Shown: one piece after another, positions 19,711-28,544 of the stretch
Layout: every line of letters begins with the position of its first letter
How positions within the stretch are numbered: position 1 is the stretch's first letter
Program-made: the position numbers and the translations under genes
Notes under the pieces: model-generated
The model's input: only the letters and a program-made list of their open reading frames with translations
Told to the model about the DNA's origin: nothing
Database searches by the model: none
Assembly: GCF_020831405.1 (NCBI RefSeq)
Contig: NZ_JAJHPU010000018.1
Location: 62,001 to 126,000 of the forward strand
Direction: 5' to 3'
Length of the DNA stretch: 64,000 nt
From: Pseudomonas oryzagri
GTDB taxonomy: Bacteria; Pseudomonadota; Gammaproteobacteria; Pseudomonadales; Pseudomonadaceae

Positions 19711-20042
19711 GGTCGCTCATGCTCTGCGGCTGTGTGGCGGCCCGACCAACACAAGAAGCCTGTCCGACTGCTGGCGCAGCCCGACACCCGTTTTCACCCT
19801 ACACAGCTCGCGGGGAAAAGGCCAGTCGCCCCGGCCAGGGGACGGCCGGCGGCGCAGACCCTTGGGACATTCAGGACAGGATGGGCAAAGCAGCAGTCAA
19901 CGGGTGACCCAATGCGCCAATCGGCTGGCTTCTTGGTCGGTGCAGGCGGCGCCGCGGCTCGCCATGCCGCCTGCGCCGCACATATCCTGCAACACAGCGG
20001 CGGCGCTCACTGGCCCGCCAGAGGTCCGCCGGCGCGCCGTGC
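19711..20042. other. Intergenic region between rep and nhaA, no gene seen
   Basis: 332 bp between two minus-strand genes. A perfect 9-bp inverted repeat (19942-19950 with 19966-19974, GCAGGCGGC/GCCGCCTGC, 15-nt loop) follows the rep stop and may act as a transcript end without a T tract. Open frames here show no protein similarity that I recognise. Confidence 0.5.
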
Positions 20043-22052
20043 TCAGCGCTTGAGCAGCGCGCGGATATCGGCCAGCGCGTTGTTGCCGCGCGCCGCCTTG
20101 ACCTCCACCGGGGCGTCCTCCTGGCCTTCCCACTGCAAATCTTCCTGGGGCAGCTCGTCGAGGAAGCGGCTGGGCAGGCAGTCGATCACCTCGCCGTACT
20201 GCTTGCGCTTGGCGGCGAAGGTGATGGCGAGGTTCTGCTTGGCGCGGGTGATGCCGACGTAGGCCAGGCGGCGCTCCTCCTCGACGGTATCGGCCTCGAT
20301 GCTCGAGCGATGGGGGAGAATTTCCTCCTCCATGCCCATGATGAACACCGAGGGGAACTCCAGGCCCTTGGAGGCGTGCAGCGTCATCATCTGCACGCCC
20401 TCGGCGCCGTCTTCCTCTTCCTGCTGGCGTTCGAGCATGTCGCGCAGCACCAGCTTGGCGATGGCCTGCTCGATGGTCATCTCGCCGTCCTCGTCCTTCT
20501 CCAGGGTGTTCTTCAGCGCCTCGAGGAGGAACCAGACGTTGCTCATCCGGTAGTCGGCGGCCTTGTCGGTGGAGCTGTTCTCGCGCAGCCAGTTCTCGTA
20601 GTCGATGTCGGCGATCATCTGGCGCAGCGCGGCGATCGGCTCCTCCTGGGCGCAGCGCTGGCGCAGCGCGTCCATGTAGCGCTTGAAGCGCGCCAGGCGC
20701 TCGGTGAAGCGCGCGTCGAGGTGCTCGCCCAGGCCCAGCTCGTCGCAGGCCTGGTACATCGACACCTTGCGCGCGGTGGCGTAGTTGCCGAGCTTCTCCA
20801 GGGTCGCCGAGCCGATCTCGCGGCGCGGCACGTTGATCACCCGCAGGAAGGCGTTGTCGTCGTCCGGGTTGACCAGCAGGCGGAAGTAGCTCATCAGGTC
20901 CTTCACCTCCTGGCGGGCGAAGAAGCTGGTGCCGCCGGAGAGACGATAGGGGATCTGGTGGTGCTGCAGTTTCAGCTCCATCAGCTTGGCCTGGTAGTTG
21001 CCGCGGTAGAGGATGGCGAACTCGCTGTACGGCCGCTGGGTGCGCAGGTGCTGGGTGAGGATCTCCATGGCGATGCGCTCGCACTCGGCTTCCTCGTTCT
21101 TGCAGCGGATCACGCGGATCTCGTCGCCGTGGCCCATCTCGCTCCACAGCTGCTTCTCGAACACGTGCGGGTTGTTGGCGATCAGCACGTTGGCGCACTT
21201 GAGGATACGGCTGGTGGAGCGGTAGTTCTGCTCCAGCATCACCACCTTGAGGCTGGGGAAGTCCTCCTTGAGCTGCATGAGGTTTTCGGGGCGCGCGCCG
21301 CGCCAGGCGTAGATCGACTGGTCGTCGTCGCCGACCACGGTGAACTGCGCGCGCTCGGCGACCAAGAGCTTGACCAGCAGGTACTGGCTGGCGTTGGTGT
21401 CCTGGTACTCGTCGACCAGCATGTAGCGCACGCGGTGGCGCCACTTCTGCAGCACCTCGGGGTGCTCCTGGAACAGCTTGACCGGCAGCAGGATCAGGTC
21501 GTCGAAGTCGACCGCGTTGTAGGCCTTGAGGGTGCGCTGGTAGTGCAGGTAGACGATGGCGGCAGTCTGCTCGCGCGGGTTGCGCGCCCGCTCCAGCGCC
21601 TCTTCGGGGAGGATCAGGTCGTTCTTCCAGGCGCCGATCAGGTTCTTGATCTCGTCGACGCCGTCGTCGCCCTGGTACTCCTTCTGCATGATGTCGGCGA
21701 GCAGCGCCTTGATGTCGCCCTCGTCGAAGATCGAGAAGCCCGGCTTGTAGCCCAGGTGGGCGTGTTCCTTGCGAATGATGTTGAGGCCGAGGTTGTGGAA
21801 GGTCGACACCGTCAGGCCGGCGCCTTCCTTGCCGCGCAGCAGACTGCCGACGCGCTCCTTCATCTCGCGCGCGGCCTTGTTGGTGAAGGTCACCGCGACG
21901 ATGTGGCGGGCGGCGATGCCGCACTGCTGGATCAGGTAGGCGATCTTGCGGGTGATCACGCTGGTCTTGCCGGAACCGGCGCCGGCCAGCACCAGCAGCG
22001 GACCGCTGATGTAGTGGACGGCTTCCTGCTGGCGGGGATTGAGTCGGGACAT
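20043..22052 (-). CDS. rep: ATP-dependent DNA helicase Rep
   Basis: Superfamily 1A 3'-5' helicase of 669 residues that helps replication forks pass protein barriers. The Walker A site is LAGAGSGKTSVITRKIAYLI near residue 25, the DEYQDTN box is motif II, and DDDQSIYAWRGA is motif III. MTLHASKGLEFPSVFIMGME and RRLAYVGITRAKQNL are motifs V and VI. Length and start (MSRLNPRQQEAVHYI) match Rep better than UvrD. The neighbouring genes differ from what I recall beside rep in P. aeruginosa, pointing to local rearrangement. Confidence 0.96.
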   Translation of the reverse strand: MSRLNPRQQEAVHYISGPLLVLAGAGSGKTSVITRKIAYLIQQCGIAARHIVAVTFTNKAAREMKERVGSLLRGKEGAGLTVSTFHNLGLNIIRKEHAHLGYKPGFSIFDEGDIKALLADIMQKEYQGDDGVDEIKNLIGAWKNDLILPEEALERARNPREQTAAIVYLHYQRTLKAYNAVDFDDLILLPVKLFQEHPEVLQKWRHRVRYMLVDEYQDTNASQYLLVKLLVAERAQFTVVGDDDQSIYAWRGARPENLMQLKEDFPSLKVVMLEQNYRSTSRILKCANVLIANNPHVFEKQLWSEMGHGDEIRVIRCKNEEAECERIAMEILTQHLRTQRPYSEFAILYRGNYQAKLMELKLQHHQIPYRLSGGTSFFARQEVKDLMSYFRLLVNPDDDNAFLRVINVPRREIGSATLEKLGNYATARKVSMYQACDELGLGEHLDARFTERLARFKRYMDALRQRCAQEEPIAALRQMIADIDYENWLRENSSTDKAADYRMSNVWFLLEALKNTLEKDEDGEMTIEQAIAKLVLRDMLERQQEEEDGAEGVQMMTLHASKGLEFPSVFIMGMEEEILPHRSSIEADTVEEERRLAYVGITRAKQNLAITFAAKRKQYGEVIDCLPSRFLDELPQEDLQWEGQEDAPVEVKAARGNNALADIRALLKR

Positions 22053-22142
22053 GCGGGCAGGGTGTCTGGCTGCGAAGAGGCGGCAGTTTAGCAGGCAGTC
22101 CGCCGGCGGACTGCCCCGGGCGTCCGGATGGATGGCCGCAGC

Positions 22143-22580
22143 TCAGTCCGTGTCGCTGCTGGACCGGGGCAGGCCGGAACTCCCCTGGCGGAGGTCGACC
22201 GGTTGCGCCGGGGCCCCGTCGCCCTCGGCCAGTAACGGGCCGCCGTCGAGGTGCTGGAGGCCTGGGCTGGCGGCGGTGAGCGCCTCAGGCTCCTGCGGGG
22301 CGGGGGCCTGGTCGGCAGGCGCGAAGAACTGCCCCAGGGTGCCGGGCGCGAAGGCCGCTGGGTCGAGGCCGCGTGGATTGGCGGGCTCGGCTCCCGGCGT
22401 GGCCACGGTGACGCCGGTCCACGTTTCGTAGGCGGACGACCAGTCGACCTGCGCCGGCGGGCTCGGCACCTGCCAGGCCTGGGCCAGGTATTCACCCTGC
22501 CCCTGTGGTGGCTGCTGGAAAACCGCCACGCGCTGGCTTTCCCTTTTCTCGTTGCGAATCGTCAGCGTGAATTTCGTCAT
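22143..22580 (-). CDS. Hypothetical protein with an N-terminal beta-rich region and a low-complexity tail
   Basis: Protein of 145 residues with a strong Shine-Dalgarno sequence (GGGGGAAGG) just before the ATG at 22580. The first 60 residues (MTKFTLTIRNEKRESQRVAV then FQQPPQGQGEYLAQAWQ) resemble small beta-sandwich proteins of the type xFTVxNxSxxxxxVAVFQ found as orphans in many bacteria. The remaining 85 residues are rich in Pro, Ala, Gly and Gln and look unstructured. No function is assigned. The tail may have been reached by a frameshift in an ancestral longer gene, but this cannot be shown here. Confidence 0.55.
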   Translation of the reverse strand: MTKFTLTIRNEKRESQRVAVFQQPPQGQGEYLAQAWQVPSPPAQVDWSSAYETWTGVTVATPGAEPANPRGLDPAAFAPGTLGQFFAPADQAPAPQEPEALTAASPGLQHLDGGPLLAEGDGAPAQPVDLRQGSSGLPRSSSDTD

Positions 22581-22664
22581 TTCCTTCCCCCTCTGCGGCC
22601 AGGCCGCGTGACAGCGCCAGAACCCTTCCGGCGCCCATGAATGGTGCGGTGCTGCGCGAGCCGT

Positions 22665-24158
22665 TCAGCCCTCGCCCGGCGCGCGGTACTGCAGCGCTTC
22701 GGCCAGCTGGGCGCGCTCGATGCGCTCGCGACCCTCCAGGTCGGCGAGGGTGCGCGCCACCTTGAGTACCCGGTGCAGGGCGCGCAGCGACAGGCGCAGG
22801 CGCTCGCCGGCGCTCTCCAGCCACAGGCGGTCGTCTTCGGCCAGGGCGCAATGGGCCTGCAGACCGGGCAGGTCGAGATAGGCGTTGGCGCAGCCCTGGC
22901 GGGTGAATTGCAGCTGCTGGGCGGCAGCCACCTGGCGCGCCAGGCTGGCGCTGTCCGCCCCTTCGGCGGCGGCGTGCAGGCGGGTCGGTTCGCGGCGCAC
23001 GTGCAGATGCAGGTCGATGCGATCGAGCAGCGGCCCGGACAGCCGCGCGCGGTAGCGCTGCACCTGCTCGGGAGTGCAGCGGCAGCGCTGCTCGGCGTCG
23101 CCCAGATAGCCGCACGGGCAGGGGTTCATCGCCGCCACCAGCTGGAAGCGCGCCGGGAAGCGCAGCTTGTCCTGGGCGCGGGCGATGACGATCTCGCCGC
23201 TCTCCAGGGGTTGGCGCAGCACGTCGAGCACGTGGCGGGGAAACTCCGGCAACTCGTCGAGGAACAGCACGCCCTGGTGCGCCAGGCTGATCTCGCCGGG
23301 CTTGGGCCGTGTGCCGCCGCCGACCAGCGCGGGGCCGGAGGCACTGTGGTGCGGCTGGCGGAACGGCCGGCTCGGCCAGCCGGACAGCGGCGCCAGGCCG
23401 GCGACCGAGTGGATGGCGGCGACCTCCAGCGCCTCGGCCTCGGAGAGCGGCGGCAGCAGGCCGGGCAGGCGGCTGGCCAGCAGGGTCTTGCCGGTGCCCG
23501 GCGCGCCGCTGAGCAACAGGTTGTGGCGGCCGGCGGCGGCGACCAGCAGGGCGCGCTTGGCGGCCAGTTGGCCCTGCACCTCGGCGATATCGCCCGGGCT
23601 CGGCGCCGCAGCCGGTTGTCCCGTCGCGGTCCAGGGCGCCAACGGGGTGTGCCCGGCCAGGTGGGCGGCCACCTCCAGCAGGTGTTCGGCGGCGTACAGG
23701 GTCAGCCCCGAGACCAGCGCGGCCTCCTCGGCGTTGGCGCGCGGCACCAGTAGCGCGCGCCCGGCCGCGCGCGCCGCCAGCGCCGCCGGCAGCACGCCGC
23801 GCAGCGGGCGCAGGGCGCCGGACAACGCCAGCTCGCCGAGGCATTCGAGATTTTCCAGGCCGGCGGCGGGCAACTGTTCGCTGGCGGCGAGGATGCCCAG
23901 GGCGATGGCCAGATCGAAGCGGCCGCCGTCCTTGGGCAGGTCGGCGGGCGCCAGGTTGAGGGTGATGCGCCGATTGGGATAGTCGAAGCCGCAGCTCTGG
24001 ATCGCGCTGCGCACGCGGTCCTTGCTCTCGCGCACGGCGGTTTCCGGCAGGCCGACCAGGGTCAGCGAGGGCAGGCCGTTGGCCAGGTGGGCCTCGACGC
24101 TGACCGCCGGGGCGTCGATGCCGAGCTGGGCGCGGCTGTGGACGATGGCGAGGGACAT
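22665..24158 (-). CDS. comM: ComM/YifB family AAA+ ATPase (Mg-chelatase-like)
   Basis: AAA+ helicase of 497 residues that promotes branch migration during natural transformation in Vibrio and Haemophilus. It has an N-terminal Lon-protease-like domain (about 1-165, MSLAIVHSRAQLGIDAPAVS), a Walker A site in LLLSGAPGTGKTLLASRLPG near residue 215, and VLFLDELPEFPRHVLDVLRQ as Walker B. The Cys-rich AAMNPCPCGYLGDAEQRCRC is a zinc-binding insert. Full length for the family. The ubiK gene lies 36 bp upstream on the same strand. Confidence 0.95.
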   Translation of the reverse strand: MSLAIVHSRAQLGIDAPAVSVEAHLANGLPSLTLVGLPETAVRESKDRVRSAIQSCGFDYPNRRITLNLAPADLPKDGGRFDLAIALGILAASEQLPAAGLENLECLGELALSGALRPLRGVLPAALAARAAGRALLVPRANAEEAALVSGLTLYAAEHLLEVAAHLAGHTPLAPWTATGQPAAAPSPGDIAEVQGQLAAKRALLVAAAGRHNLLLSGAPGTGKTLLASRLPGLLPPLSEAEALEVAAIHSVAGLAPLSGWPSRPFRQPHHSASGPALVGGGTRPKPGEISLAHQGVLFLDELPEFPRHVLDVLRQPLESGEIVIARAQDKLRFPARFQLVAAMNPCPCGYLGDAEQRCRCTPEQVQRYRARLSGPLLDRIDLHLHVRREPTRLHAAAEGADSASLARQVAAAQQLQFTRQGCANAYLDLPGLQAHCALAEDDRLWLESAGERLRLSLRALHRVLKVARTLADLEGRERIERAQLAEALQYRAPGEG

Positions 24159-24194
24159 GATCGCTCCTTGATCGGCTGTCCCGTGGAGCGCGCC

Positions 24195-24455
24195 TTATGG
24201 GTGCGGCGGCTCCAGGCGGGCTTCCAGTTCCGCTACACGGGCCTCGAGGGCTTCCAGGCGTGCGCGGGTGCGGGCCAGCACCGCCATCTGCGCGTCGAAC
24301 TCGTCGCGGCCGACCAGATCCAGCTTGCCGAAGGCGCTGGACAGCAGGGCCTTGAACTGGGCTTCCAGTTCGCCGCGCGGCAGCGGCGAGTCGGCGCCGA
24401 ACAGGCGGCTGGCCTGGCTGGCGAACAGGTCGAGGACGGCTTTGGGCGGCAGCAT
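24195..24455 (-). CDS. ubiK: Ubiquinone biosynthesis accessory factor UbiK
   Basis: Small coiled-coil protein of 86 residues of the UbiK/YqiC (BMFP) family. It partners UbiJ and promotes aerobic ubiquinone synthesis. The conserved N-terminal segment MLPPKAVLDLFASQASRLFG is followed by KALLSSAFGKLDLVGRDEFD, and the C-terminal half is a Leu/Glu/Arg-rich coiled coil (LEALEARVAELEARL). It sits upstream of comM on the same strand, a common Pseudomonas arrangement, with a long non-coding region behind it that carries the glnK promoter. Confidence 0.93.
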   Translation of the reverse strand: MLPPKAVLDLFASQASRLFGADSPLPRGELEAQFKALLSSAFGKLDLVGRDEFDAQMAVLARTRARLEALEARVAELEARLEPPHP

Positions 24456-24609
24456 GGCGGTATTCCTGCAAAAGAAGGCGCCAGTCTAGCAGAACAACCC
24501 GGCCGATCGGCCCCTGCACGCGTTGTCGCAATTCGCGCCCAGTGTTGGTGCATTTGCAACAGGCGGCGGCAAGCGGCTGCACCCGAATTGAGCGATGAAA
24601 TGCTGGAGA

Positions 24610-24626
24610 TGCGCTTTACTGGTGCA
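24610..24626 (+). promoter_or_regulatory. Putative NtrC binding site
   Basis: TGCGCT-TTACT-GGTGCA compares with the NtrC consensus TGCACC-N5-GGTGCA: 4 of 6 in the left half and a perfect right half. Additional half-sites GGTGCA (24547-24552) and TGCACC (24578-24583) lie upstream. It is about 75-90 bp upstream of the sigma-54 core, a normal enhancer distance. Confidence 0.6.
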
Positions 24627-24678
24627 TAAGTGGCCGGCAATTGGTGGCTAAATTCAGGGAATTGGCGTAAGTCCATGA

Positions 24679-25254
<576 letters not shown>

Positions 25255-25300
25255 GCCGCCACTTCTTACTCCACCGAACCCCCCGCCCCAGGAGTAACAC

Positions 25301-26617
25301 ATGACTCTGCGCAAGATCGCAGGGCTCGGAGCCCTGTTGTCCCTCGTAAACCCCGGTCTGGCCTTGGCCGCCGAGACCACCCTGAACAGCGGTGACACCG
25401 CCTGGATGATGACCGCCAGTGCGCTGGTGCTGTTCATGACCGTTCCCGGCCTGGCACTCTTCTACGCCGGCATGGTGCGTTCCAAGAACGTCCTGTCGGT
25501 GATGATGCAGTGCTTCGCCATCACCGGCCTGGTCAGCGTGCTGTGGGTCATCTACGGCTACAGCCTGGCCTTCGACACCACCGGCATGGAACAGGGTGTC
25601 GTCAACTTCAATTCCTTCATCGGTGGCCTGTCCAAGGCGTTCCTCGCCGGCCTCGGCACCGACAGCCTGATCGGCGCCTTCCCGGAAAGCGTGTTCATCT
25701 TCTTCCAGATGACCTTCGCCATCATCACCCCGGCGCTTATCGTCGGCGCCTTCGCCGAGCGCATGAAGTTCTCGGCCATGCTGGTCTTCACCGGCGTGTG
25801 GTTCACTCTCGTTTATGCGCCGATCGCCCACATGGTCTGGTCCGGCAACGGCGGCCTGATGTGGGACTGGGGCGTGCTGGACTTCGCCGGCGGCACCGTG
25901 GTGCACATCAACGCCGGTATCGCCGGCCTGGTGGCCTGCCTGGTGATCGGCCGCCGCAAGGGCTACCCGACCACCCACATGGCGCCGCACAACCTGGGCT
26001 ACACCCTGATCGGTGCGGGCATGCTGTGGGTCGGCTGGTTCGGCTTCAACGCCGGTTCGGCCATCGCCGCCAACGGCACCGCCGGCATGGCCATGCTGGT
26101 GACCCAGATCGCCACCGCCGCCGCCGCCCTGGGCTGGATGTTCGCCGAGTGGATCACCCACGGCAAACCCAGCGCCCTGGGTATCGCTTCCGGCGTGGTC
26201 GCCGGCCTGGTCGCCATCACCCCGGCCGCCGGTACCGCCGGCCCGATGGGCGCCCTGGTGATCGGCCTGGTTTCCGGCGTGGTGTGCTTCCTGTCCGCCA
26301 CCACCCTCAAGCGCAAGCTGGGCTATGACGACTCGCTGGACGCCTTCGGCGTGCACGGCGTGGGCGGCATCGTCGGCGCCATCCTCACCGGTGCCTTCGC
26401 GGCTCCCGCCCTCGGTGGCTTCGGCACCGTGGAAGACATCGGCGCCCAGCTGTTCACCCAGTTCAAGGGTGTGGCCTTCACCGTCGTCTACACCGCCATC
26501 GTCACCTTCGTGATCCTCAAGGTCCTCGACCTGGTGGTCGGTCTGCGTGTCAGCGAGGAAGCCGAGAGCAGCGGCCTCGACCTCTCCGAGCACAACGAGC
26601 GCGGCTACAACCTCTAA
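25301..26617 (+). CDS. amtB: Ammonium transporter AmtB (classical copy)
   Basis: Ammonium channel or transporter of 438 residues in the inner membrane. A signal peptide (1-23, LVNPGLALAA) is followed by 11 membrane segments. The twin histidines are in GGTVVHINAGIAG and FGVHGVGGIVGA. The conserved Asp is in WDWGVLDFAGG, and the Trp gate region is HMVWSGNGGLM. The C-terminal GLDLSEHNERGYNL is the GlnK-interacting tail. It lies 46 bp after glnK and is normally co-transcribed with it. Confidence 0.96.
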   Translation: MTLRKIAGLGALLSLVNPGLALAAETTLNSGDTAWMMTASALVLFMTVPGLALFYAGMVRSKNVLSVMMQCFAITGLVSVLWVIYGYSLAFDTTGMEQGVVNFNSFIGGLSKAFLAGLGTDSLIGAFPESVFIFFQMTFAIITPALIVGAFAERMKFSAMLVFTGVWFTLVYAPIAHMVWSGNGGLMWDWGVLDFAGGTVVHINAGIAGLVACLVIGRRKGYPTTHMAPHNLGYTLIGAGMLWVGWFGFNAGSAIAANGTAGMAMLVTQIATAAAALGWMFAEWITHGKPSALGIASGVVAGLVAITPAAGTAGPMGALVIGLVSGVVCFLSATTLKRKLGYDDSLDAFGVHGVGGIVGAILTGAFAAPALGGFGTVEDIGAQLFTQFKGVAFTVVYTAIVTFVILKVLDLVVGLRVSEEAESSGLDLSEHNERGYNL

Positions 26618-26640
26618 GCCTTCGCCAATGATGGACATGG

Positions 26641-26660
26641 CGGGCGCCTTCGGGCGCCCG
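26641..26660 (+). repeat. UUCG-tetraloop hairpin between the two amtB genes
   Basis: CGGGCGCC-TTCG-GGCGCCCG is a perfect 8-bp stem closed by a TTCG tetraloop. A third copy of GGGCGCCC follows at 26665-26672. There is no T tract, so it may slow exonucleases or attenuate rather than terminate transcription into the second amtB. Confidence 0.7.
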
Positions 26661-26698
26661 TCACGGGCGCCCCTGCGCCTGCGAAAAAAGGTCTCTCC

Positions 26699-27949
26699 AT
26701 GGATAGCAATCTGATTCCCCTGCACTACGCCCTCGATACCTTCTACCTGCTGGTCTGCGGTGCTCTGGTGATGTGGATGGCCGCCGGTTTCGCCATGCTC
26801 GAGTCGGGCCTGGTGCGCGCCAAGAACACCGCCGAGATCCTCACCAAGAACGTCGTGCTCTACGGCGTGGCCTGCGTGATGTACCTGCTGATCGGCTACC
26901 ACATCATGTACTCCAGCCCGGAAGGCGGCTTCCTGCCCAGCCTGGGCTTCCTGATCGGCGACGAGCACGCGGTCGACGTGGTCGCCGCCGGTGGCGAGGG
27001 CGCACCGGCCTTCTCCAAGCGCGCCGATTTCTTCTTCCAGGTGGTGTTCGTCGCCACTTCCATGTCGATCGTCTCCGGCGCGGTGGCCGAGCGCATGAAG
27101 CTGTGGAGCTTCCTCGCCTTCGCGGTGGTGATGACCGGCTTCATCTACCCCGTGCAGGGCTACTGGAAGTGGGGCTCCGGCTTCCTCGACCAGGCCGGCT
27201 TCCACGACTTCGCCGGCTCGGGGATGGTGCACCTGTGCGGCGCCTCGGCGGCGCTGGCCGGCGTGCTGCTGCTCGGGGCGCGGCGCGGCAAGTACGGCCC
27301 GGACGGCCAGGTCAACGCCATTCCCGGCGCCAACCTGCCGTTGGCCACCCTGGGCGCGCTGATCCTGTGGTTCGGCTGGTTCGGCTTCAACGGCGGCTCG
27401 CAGCTCAAGGTGAGCAGCATCGAGGACGCCAACGCGGTGGCCGCGGCCTTCCTCAACACCAACCTGGGCGCCGCCGGCGGCCTGCTCGCCGCGCTGATCG
27501 CCGCCCGTCTGCTGTTCGGCAAGGCCGACCTGACCATGGCGCTCAACGGCGCCCTGGCCGGCCTGGTGTCGATCACCGCCGAGCCGGTGACGCCGACCGC
27601 GCAGGTGGCCCTGCTGATCGGCGCGGTGGGCGGCGTGCTGTGCGTCGGCGGCGTGCTGCTGCTCGACAAGCTGAAGATCGACGACCCGGTCGGCGCCATC
27701 GCCGTGCACGGCCTGGGCGGTCTGTGGGGCCTGCTCGCCGTGCCGCTGACCAACGACGCCGCCAGCTTCGGCGCGCAGCTGCTCGGCATCGCCTGCATCT
27801 TCGCCTGGGTGTTCTCCGCCAGCCTGGTGGTGTGGGGCGTCCTCAAGGTGGTGATGGGCCTGCGCGTGGACGCCGAGGACGAATATGCCGGCGTCGACAT
27901 TGTCGAATGCGGTATGGAGGCCTATCCGGAGTTCACTCGCAAGAGTTGA
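26699..27949 (+). CDS. Second, divergent ammonium transporter
   Basis: Amt family protein of 416 residues without the cleaved signal peptide of the first copy, starting MDSNLIPLHYALDTFYLLVC. Transport residues are kept: twin His in FAGSGMVHLCGASAAL and IAVHGLGGLWGLL, the Asp in FHDFAG, and aromatic residues around YWKWGSGF. An insertion (EHAVDVVAAGGEGAPAFSKR) sits in an extracytoplasmic loop. The C-terminal tail VDIVECGMEAYPEF keeps a diverged version of the GlnK-binding tail. Its clade differs clearly from AmtB next door, so it is not a recent duplicate. Confidence 0.93.
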   Translation: MDSNLIPLHYALDTFYLLVCGALVMWMAAGFAMLESGLVRAKNTAEILTKNVVLYGVACVMYLLIGYHIMYSSPEGGFLPSLGFLIGDEHAVDVVAAGGEGAPAFSKRADFFFQVVFVATSMSIVSGAVAERMKLWSFLAFAVVMTGFIYPVQGYWKWGSGFLDQAGFHDFAGSGMVHLCGASAALAGVLLLGARRGKYGPDGQVNAIPGANLPLATLGALILWFGWFGFNGGSQLKVSSIEDANAVAAAFLNTNLGAAGGLLAALIAARLLFGKADLTMALNGALAGLVSITAEPVTPTAQVALLIGAVGGVLCVGGVLLLDKLKIDDPVGAIAVHGLGGLWGLLAVPLTNDAASFGAQLLGIACIFAWVFSASLVVWGVLKVVMGLRVDAEDEYAGVDIVECGMEAYPEFTRKS

Positions 27950-27972
27950 CCCCGGTGGTTCCGCGCGGCGGA

Positions 27973-28005
27973 CAAAGGGCACCTGCGGGTGCCCTTTGCT
28001 TTTTC
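27973..28005 (+). terminator. Rho-independent terminator after the second amtB
   Basis: CAAAGGGCACC (27973-27983), TGCG loop, GGTGCCCTTTG (27988-27998), then CTTTTTC. Confidence 0.92.
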
Positions 28006-28171
28006 TGGCGGCACGCTAGAATGCGCGCGAATGGCTCTGGAGTCGGGCTTTGTTCCCACCACTCGGTGGGCCATGGCCGCCCGGGTCGACGGAATCCGCA
28101 CCGGCAGCGCGCGCAAGCGACGCTGTTGGGCTATATAGAAAATGCTTTTGCAGCACCATGGGGTCCCCATC

Positions 28172-28483
28172 ATGAGCGAAGAAGATCTGGAACAGGACGA
28201 GCTGGAAGGCGCCGAGGAAGGCGAAGAGGAGCTGGGCGCTGCGCCGGATGACGACGGCGGCGACGAGGAGGAAGCGGCCGCACCGGCTGCCAAGAAGTCC
28301 AAGAAGGAGGCCGAGCCCGAAGAGCTGCCCTCCGTCGAGGCCAAGCAGAAGGAGCGCGACGCGCTGGCCAAGGCCATGGAGGAATTCCTGGCACGCGGCG
28401 GCAAGGTGCAGGAAATCGAATCCAACGTGGTTGCCGATCCGCCCAAGAAGCCGGACAGCAAGTACGGCAGCCGCCCGATCTGA
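28172..28483 (+). CDS. sutA: SutA, RNA polymerase-binding regulator of slow growth
   Basis: Acidic protein of 103 residues. In P. aeruginosa SutA binds RNA polymerase and promotes transcription of housekeeping and ribosomal genes during slow growth. The C-terminal half (EELPSVEAKQKERDALAKAM and ESNVVADPPKKPDSKYGSRP) matches it nearly exactly, while the N-terminal half is a variable Asp/Glu/Ala-rich disordered stretch (about residues 4-45). The start at 28172 is chosen over an upstream in-frame ATG at 28142 by match to SutA. A strong terminator follows. Confidence 0.93.
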   Translation: MSEEDLEQDELEGAEEGEEELGAAPDDDGGDEEEAAAPAAKKSKKEAEPEELPSVEAKQKERDALAKAMEEFLARGGKVQEIESNVVADPPKKPDSKYGSRPI

Positions 28484-28501
28484 TCGGCGCGGAGCGGGTA
28501 G

Positions 28502-28544
28502 CGAGGGCGATCCCGGCCTGGCCGGGATCGCCCTCGTCGTTTTC
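28502..28544. terminator. Long terminator hairpin between sutA and the CPBP gene
   Basis: CGAGGGCGATCCCGGC (28502-28517) and its exact complement (28521-28536) form a 16-bp stem with a 3-nt loop, followed by TCGTTTTC. It separates two convergent genes. Confidence 0.85.

Noticed and set aside
19711-20042. Small gene between rep and nhaA
   Set aside because: Frames here start inside unrelated sequence, lack Shine-Dalgarno sites and have no recognisable family.
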